Below are positions 9,601 through 16,934 of a stretch of 33,290 bases of DNA, piece by piece; the first letter of the stretch is position 1, and the number at the start of each line of letters is the position of its first letter. Under the pieces are notes generated by a model. It was not told the DNA's origin. It ran no database searches and worked only from the letters and a program-made list of their open reading frames with translations. The DNA comes from Flammeovirgaceae bacterium UBA2338 (GTDB lineage: Bacteria > Bacteroidota > Bacteroidia > Cytophagales > Cyclobacteriaceae): assembly GCA_002344795.1 (NCBI GenBank), contig DDUM01000090.1:1-33290 (forward strand), written 5' to 3'. A program made the translations under genes and the position numbers.

Positions 9601-11716
9601 GATGACAAGAAATAAGGAATTGATTCATTTGTATGAAGGAAGAATGCAATTGGAGTTCAGAAAAAATGTGTCACAGATGGCACATTACCTGGAACGCATT
9701 CGGGTGAATAAGGAGTTAGATAAAAAAAGGAGAAAAAAGATTTATTATCTCGATAAGAAAGAAGAGGTCCAGCGCTTTCCACCCCTTTGGGAAGAGCGCC
9801 AGTTTCTCAATCTTAACACTGCACTCGCCAACGTGCATATGCTTGATTTTTTGGGGTACCTGGAGGGAGCGCTGAGGCAGTTTAAAGTGAAAATCAATCA
9901 ATGGATAGTGAGGGAAAGCAATGAACCCGCTGAGCTTATAAAAACATCCCTTGTAAAATTGAAGGAGGAGCCCGTTGCCAAGCGACAACCAATTATTCCT
10001 GCCTGGAATGTGGATGGTGATAAATTGTTAGATGAATTTGAGATCATGAGTGATAAGCTCGTGGCCTATGCCAAAACATTGCCTGACGAAATTAAGGTAG
10101 CGGCTGAAGACGACAGAGAGTTGTCACTACCGCTAAGTTCCTTACTCATTTACCTTGTTGAGACCAGATTGGCCGGGCCTTACTATGACTATCTGGAAAC
10201 ACTACAGGAAAAATCAATGCAATCCAGTTTATTGATTCAGGATCAGGCCAACCTTTCAATATTTAATGTCTACAATGCCGAAGAGGGGGAGAGAGAAACT
10301 ATTGTGGGTGACCTGGTTGGCCCGGTACTCAAAGCGATAGAGTTTGAGCAAAAGAAAATGAACACACTTGGCAAAGAGGCTTTTGACCAGTTGGATCATT
10401 TGTTATCCGGGTTAAGAGATGCTTTACATGTTTCTACCCTCACTGCGAACGTGAGCGAATTTGCGCAACTTATTCGTCAGCATAAAAGCAATAAAATAAC
10501 TTCTCGCTTTGGATCTGTATTGTCAGAGTGGAGTGAGAAAGGCTACAAAATATTTGAGAGTATCCTATATTCTCAAAGCAAAGGGGTGTTGCTTGCCGAG
10601 CGTTTTGCAGGGGCTGATCAAACATCATTTGCTGAAAGATTGTTAAGAACGATTGATAGTGTTACTCCTGATCAAAAGATTCTTCAAAACCTTCCGCACT
10701 ATTATACCATGCTGTTTAGTGGACGATCCAGTATCAGTGATAATTTTTGGGTAAAACGCCCTGAGGAGGAAAGTCAATTGCAATTGGCCCTGAGCCGGTA
10801 TCGGTCAGGTGTCCCCGGAATGATCACTGTGCTGGGAGAGAGAAATGCAGGTAAGACTGCATTGTGTAAATATTTTTGTGAGCAAAATTTTCAGGATGAA
10901 AGGGTATATCATTTGTTTAGCCGAGATGCGGGTTCTTCCGACCCATCAGAATTTGGAGCGGCTTTGCAAAAGGCTACTCATATGGAAGGAGATGTCAATG
11001 AGGTGTTCAATGCGCTTCCGCATGGAACTGTTTTGGTTATTCATGATTTGGAATTGTGGTGGGAACGTGCATCAGATGACGGACTTAGAACTATTCGATT
11101 GATCAAGGATTTAGTAGATACCTACTCACATAAATGTCTTATTGTGGTCAATATGAATCCATTTGCTTACGAAGTTTTTAAGAAAGCAGAAGCATTGGAT
11201 ACCTACAGTCTGAGTACAATTCGTTGCCAACACTTCAATGCGTATGACCTTCGGCAATTAATTTTATTTAGGCACAAATCGAGCGGCATTCTTTTCAAAT
11301 TGAGAGACCGCTTGGAGGCAAATGTTAATGAGGTGCGGTTGGCAAGACTGTTTAATCAAATTTTTGAGTACTCCCATGGCAATCCCGGGATGGCGATGAA
11401 TGCATGGTTAAAGGGGATCACTGCCTTTAAAGACAAAACAATTACCATTAGGCCACCCAATGTGGTCGATCTTAGCGCCCTTCATAATTTGAGTACTGAA
11501 TGGAACATGATTGCGCTTCAGTTGTTGATGCACAAGCGTGCCACTGTTGAAAAACTGTGCAGGGTGTTATCGGAAAAACCGGAAAATATCATTCCTGCTT
11601 TGCGGGCCATGGTGAGAATGGGAGTAGTAAAGAAAAACAGTATGGAGGTCTATGGCCTTAACCCGTATGTAGAGTTTTTGTTGATTAAAGTGTTCCACGA
11701 AAAGGAGTGGTTATGA
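6659..11716 (+). CDS. Giant fusion: cation-chloride-cotransporter-like transporter plus P-loop NTPase
   Basis: This single 1685-codon frame encodes an inner-membrane transporter with a very large cytoplasmic tail. Residues 1-411 hold about 12 hydrophobic helices of the APC/SLC12 fold; GGTYYMISRSLG (72-83) and SGDLKDAKKSIPNGT (210-224) match Na-K-Cl and K-Cl cotransporters. Residues 445-735 resemble the SLC12 cytoplasmic domain (NWRPNLLLFVGSEERRP; GIEPNTILMGW). Residues 740-1370 are soluble, mostly helical and unrecognised. A P-loop NTPase follows: Walker A GERNAGKT (1393-1400), Walker B VLVIHDLE (1458-1465) and a HGNPGMAMNAWL segment (1573-1584) like those of AAA/STAND enzymes. Residues 1610-1685 look like a winged helix. 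Bacterial relatives I know of lack the NTPase. The frame has no internal stop. The next gene overlaps by ATGA. Transported ions and the role of nucleotide are unknown. Confidence 0.85.
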   Translation: MSKVSKFGTFGGVFVPSILTILGVIMYLRLPMIVGEAGLLMTLGIIIVAHIISVTTGLSVSSIATDKKVEAGGTYYMISRSLGLPIGGTLGLALFVGLSFSVSLYLIGFAESFLGYWGYEVTINTIRIAGTTILVLVTTITLISTSLAIKTQYFIMAAIFLSLLSIVFGSHNFIPEAPVLDPPSAGFSFMLLFGIFFPAVTGFEAGVSMSGDLKDAKKSIPNGTITAIVVGLVVYILLTFFFAFTVDSKVLSSDPQILLKISRVPELVIAGIWGATLSSALGSILAAPRILQATAVDRITPRFFSKGTRKTNEPRNALILTFIIAECGILIGELDVIARIVSIFFITTYGFINLSCAFERWTSADFRPSFKTPVWVSLLGAVACFLVMIQLDFIAALGASLILGLLYFYLKRRELTLSSGDAWSGVWASLVKSGLKKLTQERVQSRNWRPNLLLFVGSEERRPHLTQLGLAISGKLGLLSSFELFETKNAPLEKVIQEEKTNGDTITYFKHQYKCSNIYKAIGDITTLYGFSGIEPNTILMGWSERRENKEEFIELIKGFEKKNLNSLFLHYDPILGLGKTKTIDIWWSGWGRNLAFALNLLRHLTSEPPWHKPTLRLHIIQNQPGEIDKIYQQVQRILSNYRIDIALKVHNNYTGQNSKVEIIAKESKRADLTIVGIPDNNYDDLGNTYDYVTELGHHLGTCLFINASSDFESYTVVSEESALATFDDGQRSLVLPDLEESRYPLIAEDIRKIDHYGRTTLNLFFEKAIKTFFLIDQKFYSGLSELVSQTSKSINRAAEIEQPYKKSEAILRSRRYFIEKIKELLMGYQEADIKAKGEALQLGLDWYLDRLTNDINRFPKHLTIEYNKEEFLVASNDNFSERLFKLWTRAIHPFSKKTLPVTIKYREVAIHFLRDNRFHFLSVLIKDFNSTSKESLVLLSDFISYCEVNFERLAFSTEDTHSTDEVQDFSKTLLERMDKLMTRNKELIHLYEGRMQLEFRKNVSQMAHYLERIRVNKELDKKRRKKIYYLDKKEEVQRFPPLWEERQFLNLNTALANVHMLDFLGYLEGALRQFKVKINQWIVRESNEPAELIKTSLVKLKEEPVAKRQPIIPAWNVDGDKLLDEFEIMSDKLVAYAKTLPDEIKVAAEDDRELSLPLSSLLIYLVETRLAGPYYDYLETLQEKSMQSSLLIQDQANLSIFNVYNAEEGERETIVGDLVGPVLKAIEFEQKKMNTLGKEAFDQLDHLLSGLRDALHVSTLTANVSEFAQLIRQHKSNKITSRFGSVLSEWSEKGYKIFESILYSQSKGVLLAERFAGADQTSFAERLLRTIDSVTPDQKILQNLPHYYTMLFSGRSSISDNFWVKRPEEESQLQLALSRYRSGVPGMITVLGERNAGKTALCKYFCEQNFQDERVYHLFSRDAGSSDPSEFGAALQKATHMEGDVNEVFNALPHGTVLVIHDLELWWERASDDGLRTIRLIKDLVDTYSHKCLIVVNMNPFAYEVFKKAEALDTYSLSTIRCQHFNAYDLRQLILFRHKSSGILFKLRDRLEANVNEVRLARLFNQIFEYSHGNPGMAMNAWLKGITAFKDKTITIRPPNVVDLSALHNLSTEWNMIALQLLMHKRATVEKLCRVLSEKPENIIPALRAMVRMGVVKKNSMEVYGLNPYVEFLLIKVFHEKEWL

Positions 11717-12399
11717 TAGATTATTTATTCTTCATTATTGCGGCACTCCTTATTTTCTTGACCTTTCGTCTTTTGCGATTGATTGACTATCGCATAAAGC
11801 GGCTAAGGAAATATTATCCACTGTTTGTGGCTACAGAGTTGGGGCTGTGGATTTTTTATATTTTCTGGGTTGTAAGTCACTTCTTGTATTCCAAATCCTA
11901 TTACAACGAATTGGTACTGGTGTTAGTGATAGCCGTGGTAATACTGCTGGTATGGTATTATATCAAAGACATTGTAGCTGGATTTGTATTTAAGATTAAG
12001 CACAATCCAAGACCAGATCAAATCCTGCATTCCCCGGAAGGAGAAGGAGTAATCAGAAAGTTATCTGCTTCACAAGTGTTGGTGGAAGCAGGAGGAAGAA
12101 ATATTTTGAGAATACCTTATTCAAAGCTTTTGGGCAAAGGCTTGTCCCTTGTAACGGCAGATACGCATTCGGCATGTGAAGCCATTCTTTTTTTTGAAAT
12201 GGAACAGGGAAAGGACCCTACTGAATTGGAAAGGAAAATCAGAATGGATTTGCTCCAGTCTCCATGGTGCGTACCAAGCAAACCTATACGAATTGAGTTT
12301 TTGTCGGAGCCAAAGCCTGGAATAGAAGTGACATTGTATTTGCTCGACAAGACCTATACAGAAAGGGTAAAAGAAAAAATGAAGGCGTTATTGGGATAG
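11713..12399 (+). CDS. Small MscS-like mechanosensitive channel domain protein
   Basis: This 228-residue inner-membrane protein has three hydrophobic helices at about 3-22, 38-58 and 66-93, followed by a soluble domain. The third helix and what follows (YYIKDIVAGFVFKI, then a beta-like EGEGVIRKLSASQVLVEAGG and IPYSKLLGKGL) have the order of MscS TM3 plus the beta domain with its IPNS-type strand. The pore helix lacks the clear Gly/Ala packing pattern of the MscS proteins at 14377-17791, so gating may differ or be lost. I chose the ATG at 11713 because it forms an ATGA overlap with the preceding stop; a GTG at 11707 is possible. That overlap implies translational coupling and suggests a partner of the cotransporter-NTPase. 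The family call is fairly sure; channel activity is not. Confidence 0.65.
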   Translation: MIDYLFFIIAALLIFLTFRLLRLIDYRIKRLRKYYPLFVATELGLWIFYIFWVVSHFLYSKSYYNELVLVLVIAVVILLVWYYIKDIVAGFVFKIKHNPRPDQILHSPEGEGVIRKLSASQVLVEAGGRNILRIPYSKLLGKGLSLVTADTHSACEAILFFEMEQGKDPTELERKIRMDLLQSPWCVPSKPIRIEFLSEPKPGIEVTLYLLDKTYTERVKEKMKALLG

Positions 12400-12464
12400 C
12401 GCTTCAACCCTGAGTCCCTATAAAACCTCTATTTATTAAACTTATCCCTTGCCCGGGCAGGTGG

Positions 12465-12483
12465 TACAGTAGGAAATACTGTA
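12465..12483. repeat. 7-bp inverted repeat upstream of the DUF481 gene
   Basis: TACAGTA and TACTGTA flank a 5-bp spacer, 38 bp before the next start codon. A 10-bp palindrome, TGCCCGGGCA, lies just upstream at 12450-12459. Either could be an operator or an mRNA hairpin. No T-tract follows, so a terminator is unlikely. Confidence 0.35.
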
Positions 12484-12521
12484 TGTCCTGGTTATTTTAA
12501 CTTACTAAATCACAGACTTTT

Positions 12522-13313
12522 ATGAGAGTTTTACTATTGGTTGTTGGTTTGTCCACTTTGATCCATGAATCCAGAGGGCAAATACTATTTTCGGAAAGCT
12601 TCACGGTTATTCTCGACTCCACTAAACAGGTGCAGGGTTCTGTCACACCCGAATTGAAAATTCAAACACAGAAAAAAACCTTGATTGAAATTACCAACAT
12701 GGCAGACCTGTCTATTAAAGTGAAGAAAAATTACTTTAGTGTTGCCAACAAGGTTGAATTTACCAGTTTTGGCGGGGAGGTATTTTTGAGTGGTGGGTAT
12801 TTATTTATGAAGTTCAAAAACGATTTGAATAAACATTTTACCGTAGAGTATTTTGGTCAGGTCCATTGGGCTGAAGCCAGAGGAATGGAACGCAAGTATG
12901 CAGGTGGAGTATATGCAAGAATTAAAATTGTAAAAAATGCAAAAACCGGTTTGTTTATCGGGGTAGGACCTTTTTACGAGTTAGAAAAATGGAATTATGA
13001 TGGAGTGATTGACGAAAGGTTGCCGATTAACGTAGATCCAATCGACACTTTGAATCTCAAGATCGGATCCTACATAAGTTTTAAGCATTGGATATGGGAC
13101 CGGATTTTTTTGGATATAAGCGTGTATCATCAATCGAGATTTGATCAGGTTTTCGACAAGCCTCGTATGGCTTCCAGCTCACGGATAGGATACCAAATCA
13201 GTGAACACCTTCAATTTGTGGCGATGTATCAAAATATACATGACTACAGTCCCATCGTGCCTATTGATAAATGGTTTCACCGCGCCATTGGAACTATTTC
13301 AATTTCATTTTGA
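12522..13313 (+). CDS. DUF481-type outer membrane beta-barrel protein
   Basis: This 263-residue exported protein starts with a signal peptide (MRVLLLVVGLSTLIHESRG). It continues as alternating beta-strands with frequent aromatic residues, such as HFTVEYFGQVHWAEARGMER and TGLFIGVGPFYELEKWNY, and ends with a Phe-terminated strand (AIGTISISF). This resembles DUF481 proteins, a group of small outer-membrane barrels whose function is mostly unknown. It begins 122 bp after the MscS-like gene and carries a 7-bp inverted repeat upstream. Its place inside an ion and osmotic block suggests an envelope role, but that is inference. Confidence 0.7.
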   Translation: MRVLLLVVGLSTLIHESRGQILFSESFTVILDSTKQVQGSVTPELKIQTQKKTLIEITNMADLSIKVKKNYFSVANKVEFTSFGGEVFLSGGYLFMKFKNDLNKHFTVEYFGQVHWAEARGMERKYAGGVYARIKIVKNAKTGLFIGVGPFYELEKWNYDGVIDERLPINVDPIDTLNLKIGSYISFKHWIWDRIFLDISVYHQSRFDQVFDKPRMASSSRIGYQISEHLQFVAMYQNIHDYSPIVPIDKWFHRAIGTISISF

Positions 13314-13520
13314 AATACAAATGGACTAAATATTAACAAGTACTGCCCTCAAAATCTGGAAGACCTTTGGAACAGTAGACTGACCTTTTGGGAGCCTTCC
13401 TTTGTGGTGTTCAGTCTTGGAGGGATAATGCATTCGGGTATAATTAAGGATGCCCAAATAAATTGTTGTAAATTTTGTTCTGATACTATCAGCAGAAGTA
13501 GATTGTTCTTACAACTGTTA

Positions 13521-13528
13521 TACATTTG
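13521..13528 (+). promoter_or_regulatory. Bacteroidota -7 promoter element before the outer-membrane/MscS gene run
   Basis: TACATTTG is an exact TAnnTTTG match, 20 bp before the ATG at 13549. The nearest TTG (13503) is only 15 bp upstream, shorter than the usual -33/-7 spacing, so the -33 part is unclear. If real, it could drive the genes from 13549 to 17791. Confidence 0.45.
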
Positions 13529-13548
13529 CAAACTACCTGACTAGCTAT

Positions 13549-14328
13549 ATGAATAAATTGACTAAAGTCTGTTTTCTCCTCTTTGCAGTATCTCTGTCCA
13601 TTGAAGGTTTTGGGCAATACAACGAAACCATTCGGTCTGGCCGTCCAGGACAGTCCATCGGCCCTTTTACCGTAGGAAAAGGTATTTTTCAGATTCAAAC
13701 TGGAATGGATGGCTTTGGATATGAGAATAAATCAGCTGGTTTTAAAGGAGATGGTTTTCTCAATAACACGGTGCTTCGTTACGGTATCGCGGAGAGATGG
13801 GAGATCAGTGCTTTGGCTGATTATAAGGTGGAGACTATAAATGACAATGGTCTGGAGTCAGACTTAAGTGGCTTAGCCGCTTTCGATATTGGAGGCAGGT
13901 ATCATATCTACTCTGGTGAAGGTTTGATTCCAAGTGTAGGGCTCCAACTTAGATTCCGGTTGCCTGTATTATCGGAGGACTATGAGATTGACCATGTAGC
14001 ACCCAGGTTTACGCTGATTACCAGCCAGAAACTGTCGGATACATTTACACTTTTTACCAACTGGGGTGGGAAGTGGAATGGAACCAACTCAACAGGAACA
14101 GGTTTTTATACAATAAACCTTGCCTTCCCTATAAGCGGTAAGTTGGGCGGGTTTGTTGAAAATTATGGATCGCTAACGGATGGAAATTTTGATTCTCGAT
14201 TTGATACTGGCCTTTCTTACCTTGTAAACAATGACCTACAGCTCGACATTTTGGGAGGCCCTGGCAGCAATGACGGTGTGAAAGACTTTTTTTTTAGCGT
14301 TGGTCTTTCATGGAGATCAAAGCGTTGA
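13549..14328 (+). CDS. Putative outer-membrane transporter (MetA-pathway-of-phenol-degradation-like barrel)
   Basis: This 259-residue exported protein has a signal peptide (MNKLTKVCFLLFAVSLSIEGFGQ). A beta-barrel-like body follows. It contains the recurrent segments of the family named after a putative MetA phenol-degradation protein: an early RSGRPGQSIGPFTVGKGIFQ, then LRYGIAERWEI, and a DTGLSYLVNNDLQLDILGG strand near the end. The last strand ends in WRSKR. The family name reflects history rather than proven phenol metabolism; members are treated as outer-membrane channels. The first MscS gene starts 48 bp downstream on the same strand, so the two may share a transcript. Confidence 0.7.
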   Translation: MNKLTKVCFLLFAVSLSIEGFGQYNETIRSGRPGQSIGPFTVGKGIFQIQTGMDGFGYENKSAGFKGDGFLNNTVLRYGIAERWEISALADYKVETINDNGLESDLSGLAAFDIGGRYHIYSGEGLIPSVGLQLRFRLPVLSEDYEIDHVAPRFTLITSQKLSDTFTLFTNWGGKWNGTNSTGTGFYTINLAFPISGKLGGFVENYGSLTDGNFDSRFDTGLSYLVNNDLQLDILGGPGSNDGVKDFFFSVGLSWRSKR

Positions 14329-14376
14329 TAACCCAACATTTCATTATATTTATTAATAGTACTAATTCCGAATTGA

Positions 14377-16032
14377 ATGAATAGCATACTTTCGTTGATA
14401 ATTGGTTGTGTCTTTACGTTTTCAGCTTACGCGCAATCAGCACAGCCTGCTGATTCAGTAGCTTTAGGCAAAGGAGGACTTCCCGTAGTGTATAAAAAAG
14501 ACACACTCTTTTTTGTACATTCTAAAATTGGACCCTACAAACCTGCCGACAGAGTAAATACCATCAATAGAAGGATTACCTCCTTTATGAAGGATGCTGA
14601 GTTTGAACCCGATAGTCTATTCATGCTGGACAGTGAAATGAGTACAGACATCTGGTGGAGAGATCGTGTGCTGTTCAGTGTAACCGATCTGGATGCCAAG
14701 ACAGAGAACATGTCGAGGAGAGCACTGGCGCAGAAGGAATTGGATGCGACCAAAGCAGCTCTTAACAAAGAACTTAAATCCAAAAGTATAAAAAGCATCT
14801 TGTTACAGGCAGGACTTACAGTTTTGGTCTTAATCGTTATTTATTTCCTCATCAAGTACATCAACAAACTATTTGTTTTCACCCGCAAGTGGTTGATCAA
14901 TGCAAAAGGGAGAATCCTCAAAGGAATCAGATTCAAAGGATATGAATTCTTAGATACAGACAGAGAGCTTAAGGTTGCACTATTTCTCAATAATATATTG
15001 CGGTGGTTAGTGATCATCATCGTTCTCTATCTGGCACTCCCAATTCTGTTTAGCATTTTTCCGTGGACTAGAGGTTGGGCGGAAAAATTATTTGGCTATG
15101 TACTTGATCCCCTTACCAATGTTTTGTCCTCTATTTTTAATTATATACCCAATTTATTTACGATTGGAGTAATTTATTTTGTTACTAGGTATGCAGTTCA
15201 GTTTATAGAATTTCTTGCTGGGGAAATTGAAAAAGGTTCTTTGGTCATCAGCGGGTTCTATCCCGATTGGGCCAAGCCCACCTTTGGCATCATTAAAGTA
15301 TTGATGTATGCTTTTATGTTTATAGTTATCTTCCCTTATTTGCCAGGTTCTGATTCCCCGGTGTTTCAGGGTGTGAGTGTATTTCTGGGTGTTCTGTTTT
15401 CACTGGGGTCTTCTACCGCCATTAGCAACATGGTGGCGGGATTAGTTATTACCTATATGCGACCATTCAAAATTGGAGACCGTATTAAAATTGGGGATTT
15501 GACAGGTGATGTACTGGAGAAATCTGTATTGGTGACGCGCATTCGTACTATTAAGAATGAAGACATTACCATTCCCAACGCAACTGTGCTCTCGGGTCAT
15601 ACCATCAACTACACCACCTCTGCAAAAGAACTGGGATTGATTTTGCACACCACGGTTACCATAGGTTACGATGTGCCCTGGCAAAAAGTGCACGACCTCT
15701 TAATAAGATCCGCCAGCGATGCAGACGGATTAATAAAATCTGAAGACAAGAAACCCTTTGTCTTACAAACAAGCCTGGATGATTTTTATGTAGCCTATCA
15801 ATTGAATGCCTATACAGATCAGCCAGGAAAAATGTCACTTACGTACTCCAATTTACACCAACAGATTCAGGATAAGTTTGCTGAAGCCGGGGTGGAAATT
15901 ATGTCTCCCCACTTTGGAGCAATCCGGGACGGTAATGCGGTGAATATCCCTTCTGATTATTTGCCCAAAGATTATAAAGCGCCCGCTTTTAATGTAGGTG
16001 GATTAGGCGACAAAGAAAAACCAGGTAACTAA
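14377..16032 (+). CDS. MscS-family mechanosensitive ion channel with periplasmic N-terminal domain
   Basis: This 551-residue channel subunit begins with a signal peptide (about 1-19). A periplasmic domain follows (about 35-135), of a type found in front of MscS channels in Bacteroidota. Hydrophobic helices lie at about 140-165, 205-230, 255-280 and 305-325. The pore-lining helix and beta domain are clear: GVLFSLGSSTAISNMVAGLVITYMRPF holds the Gly/Ser/Ala-rich TM3 (about 337-363, split here at Gly343), then IGDRIKIGDLTGDV and ITIPNATVL. Channels of this family open under membrane tension and release solutes during hypo-osmotic shock. The stop codon overlaps the next channel gene by one base (TAATG), indicating translational coupling. 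Confidence 0.9.
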   Translation: MNSILSLIIGCVFTFSAYAQSAQPADSVALGKGGLPVVYKKDTLFFVHSKIGPYKPADRVNTINRRITSFMKDAEFEPDSLFMLDSEMSTDIWWRDRVLFSVTDLDAKTENMSRRALAQKELDATKAALNKELKSKSIKSILLQAGLTVLVLIVIYFLIKYINKLFVFTRKWLINAKGRILKGIRFKGYEFLDTDRELKVALFLNNILRWLVIIIVLYLALPILFSIFPWTRGWAEKLFGYVLDPLTNVLSSIFNYIPNLFTIGVIYFVTRYAVQFIEFLAGEIEKGSLVISGFYPDWAKPTFGIIKVLMYAFMFIVIFPYLPGSDSPVFQGVSVFLGVLFSLGSSTAISNMVAGLVITYMRPFKIGDRIKIGDLTGDVLEKSVLVTRIRTIKNEDITIPNATVLSGHTINYTTSAKELGLILHTTVTIGYDVPWQKVHDLLIRSASDADGLIKSEDKKPFVLQTSLDDFYVAYQLNAYTDQPGKMSLTYSNLHQQIQDKFAEAGVEIMSPHFGAIRDGNAVNIPSDYLPKDYKAPAFNVGGLGDKEKPGN

Positions 16033-16934
16033 TGAAGGATTGGATTGAACAATTGGCTACTCCAGAGTGGTTACAAACATTGATATGGGTAATAGTTATT
16101 GTTATAATTATCAGGTTTGCTTTTATCTTTCTTATAAGGGGAATACAAAAATCTAAACAGGATAAAGACAGTAAGTATAGGACTAAAAAGATTTTAGATG
16201 CGGCCTCGTACGTAGTTATCATACTAGCATTGCTGATTGCGTACAGTAGGAATTTGGCAGGACTATCTGTTGCTTTGGGAGTAGCGGGTGCGGGTATTGC
16301 TTTTGCCCTCCAGGAAGTAATCGCCAGCGTAGCGGGATGGCTAGCACTTATGTTTGGTAACTTTTATCGAACAGGAGATCGGGTGCAGTTAGGAGGAATC
16401 AAAGGGGATGTTATTGATATAGGTGTACTCCGGACTACTTTAATGGAAACCGGACAATGGGTAGATGGAGATTTGTATAATGGGCGAATAGTAAGAGTGG
16501 CCAATAGTTTCGTTTTTAAGGAACCGGTATTTAATTATTCTGGAGATTTTCCTTTCTTGTGGGATGAGATTAAAATCCCAATTCAATATGGAAGTGATTA
16601 TGTCCTGGCGAAATCAATATTGGAAAAAATAGCCAATGAGCACTTGCGCAAAAATGCTGCAGAGGGAAAGAGGGTATGGAATGAAATGGTAAAAAAATAC
16701 TTGATCGAAGATGCTCAACTTGAACCCATGGTGAGTTTAATCGCTAATGACAATTGGGTGGAATTTACTATTCGTTATGTAGTAAGTTATAAAAAGAGAC
16801 GCATGACAAAAAATGAACTGTTTTTGGCTATTTTAAAAGAAGTGGAAGCAACAAATGGAAAAGTACGCTTTGGTTCTGCTACTTTTGAAATGGTTGGAAT
16901 GCCGGAATTACAGATAAAGATGAAACCTGATTGA
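16032..16934 (+). CDS. MscS-family mechanosensitive ion channel, compact type
   Basis: This 300-residue channel protein has an N-terminal helix at 17-35 and a second at 58-72. TM3 is ALGVAGAGIAFALQEVIAS (81-99) with the small-residue pattern of MscS, followed by a beta domain (GDRVQLGGIKGDVIDIGVLR). The beta domain is modified: a charged insertion (METGQWVDGDLYNGRI) precedes the strand that is normally IPNS and here reads VRVANSFVFKEPV. A helical, charged segment at 196-225 is an extra feature. It overlaps both neighbours by one base, so the three channels are probably made together. They are too different from each other to be recent duplicates and may form separate homomeric channels. Confidence 0.88.
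   Translation: MKDWIEQLATPEWLQTLIWVIVIVIIIRFAFIFLIRGIQKSKQDKDSKYRTKKILDAASYVVIILALLIAYSRNLAGLSVALGVAGAGIAFALQEVIASVAGWLALMFGNFYRTGDRVQLGGIKGDVIDIGVLRTTLMETGQWVDGDLYNGRIVRVANSFVFKEPVFNYSGDFPFLWDEIKIPIQYGSDYVLAKSILEKIANEHLRKNAAEGKRVWNEMVKKYLIEDAQLEPMVSLIANDNWVEFTIRYVVSYKKRRMTKNELFLAILKEVEATNGKVRFGSATFEMVGMPELQIKMKPD

Noticed and set aside
6659..11716. STAND-type antiphage defence protein
   Set aside because: The NTPase is attached to a transporter, there is no recognisable effector or repeat sensor, and the neighbours are ion-transport genes without mobile or defence genes.
13377..13417. AGACTGA/TCAGTCT inverted repeat in the spacer before 13549
   Set aside because: Only 7 bp with a 27-bp interval, so too weak to separate from chance.
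13489..13698. 69-codon minus-strand frame at the start of the outer-membrane transporter gene
   Set aside because: It runs antisense to a gene with a clear signal peptide and has no recognisable features.
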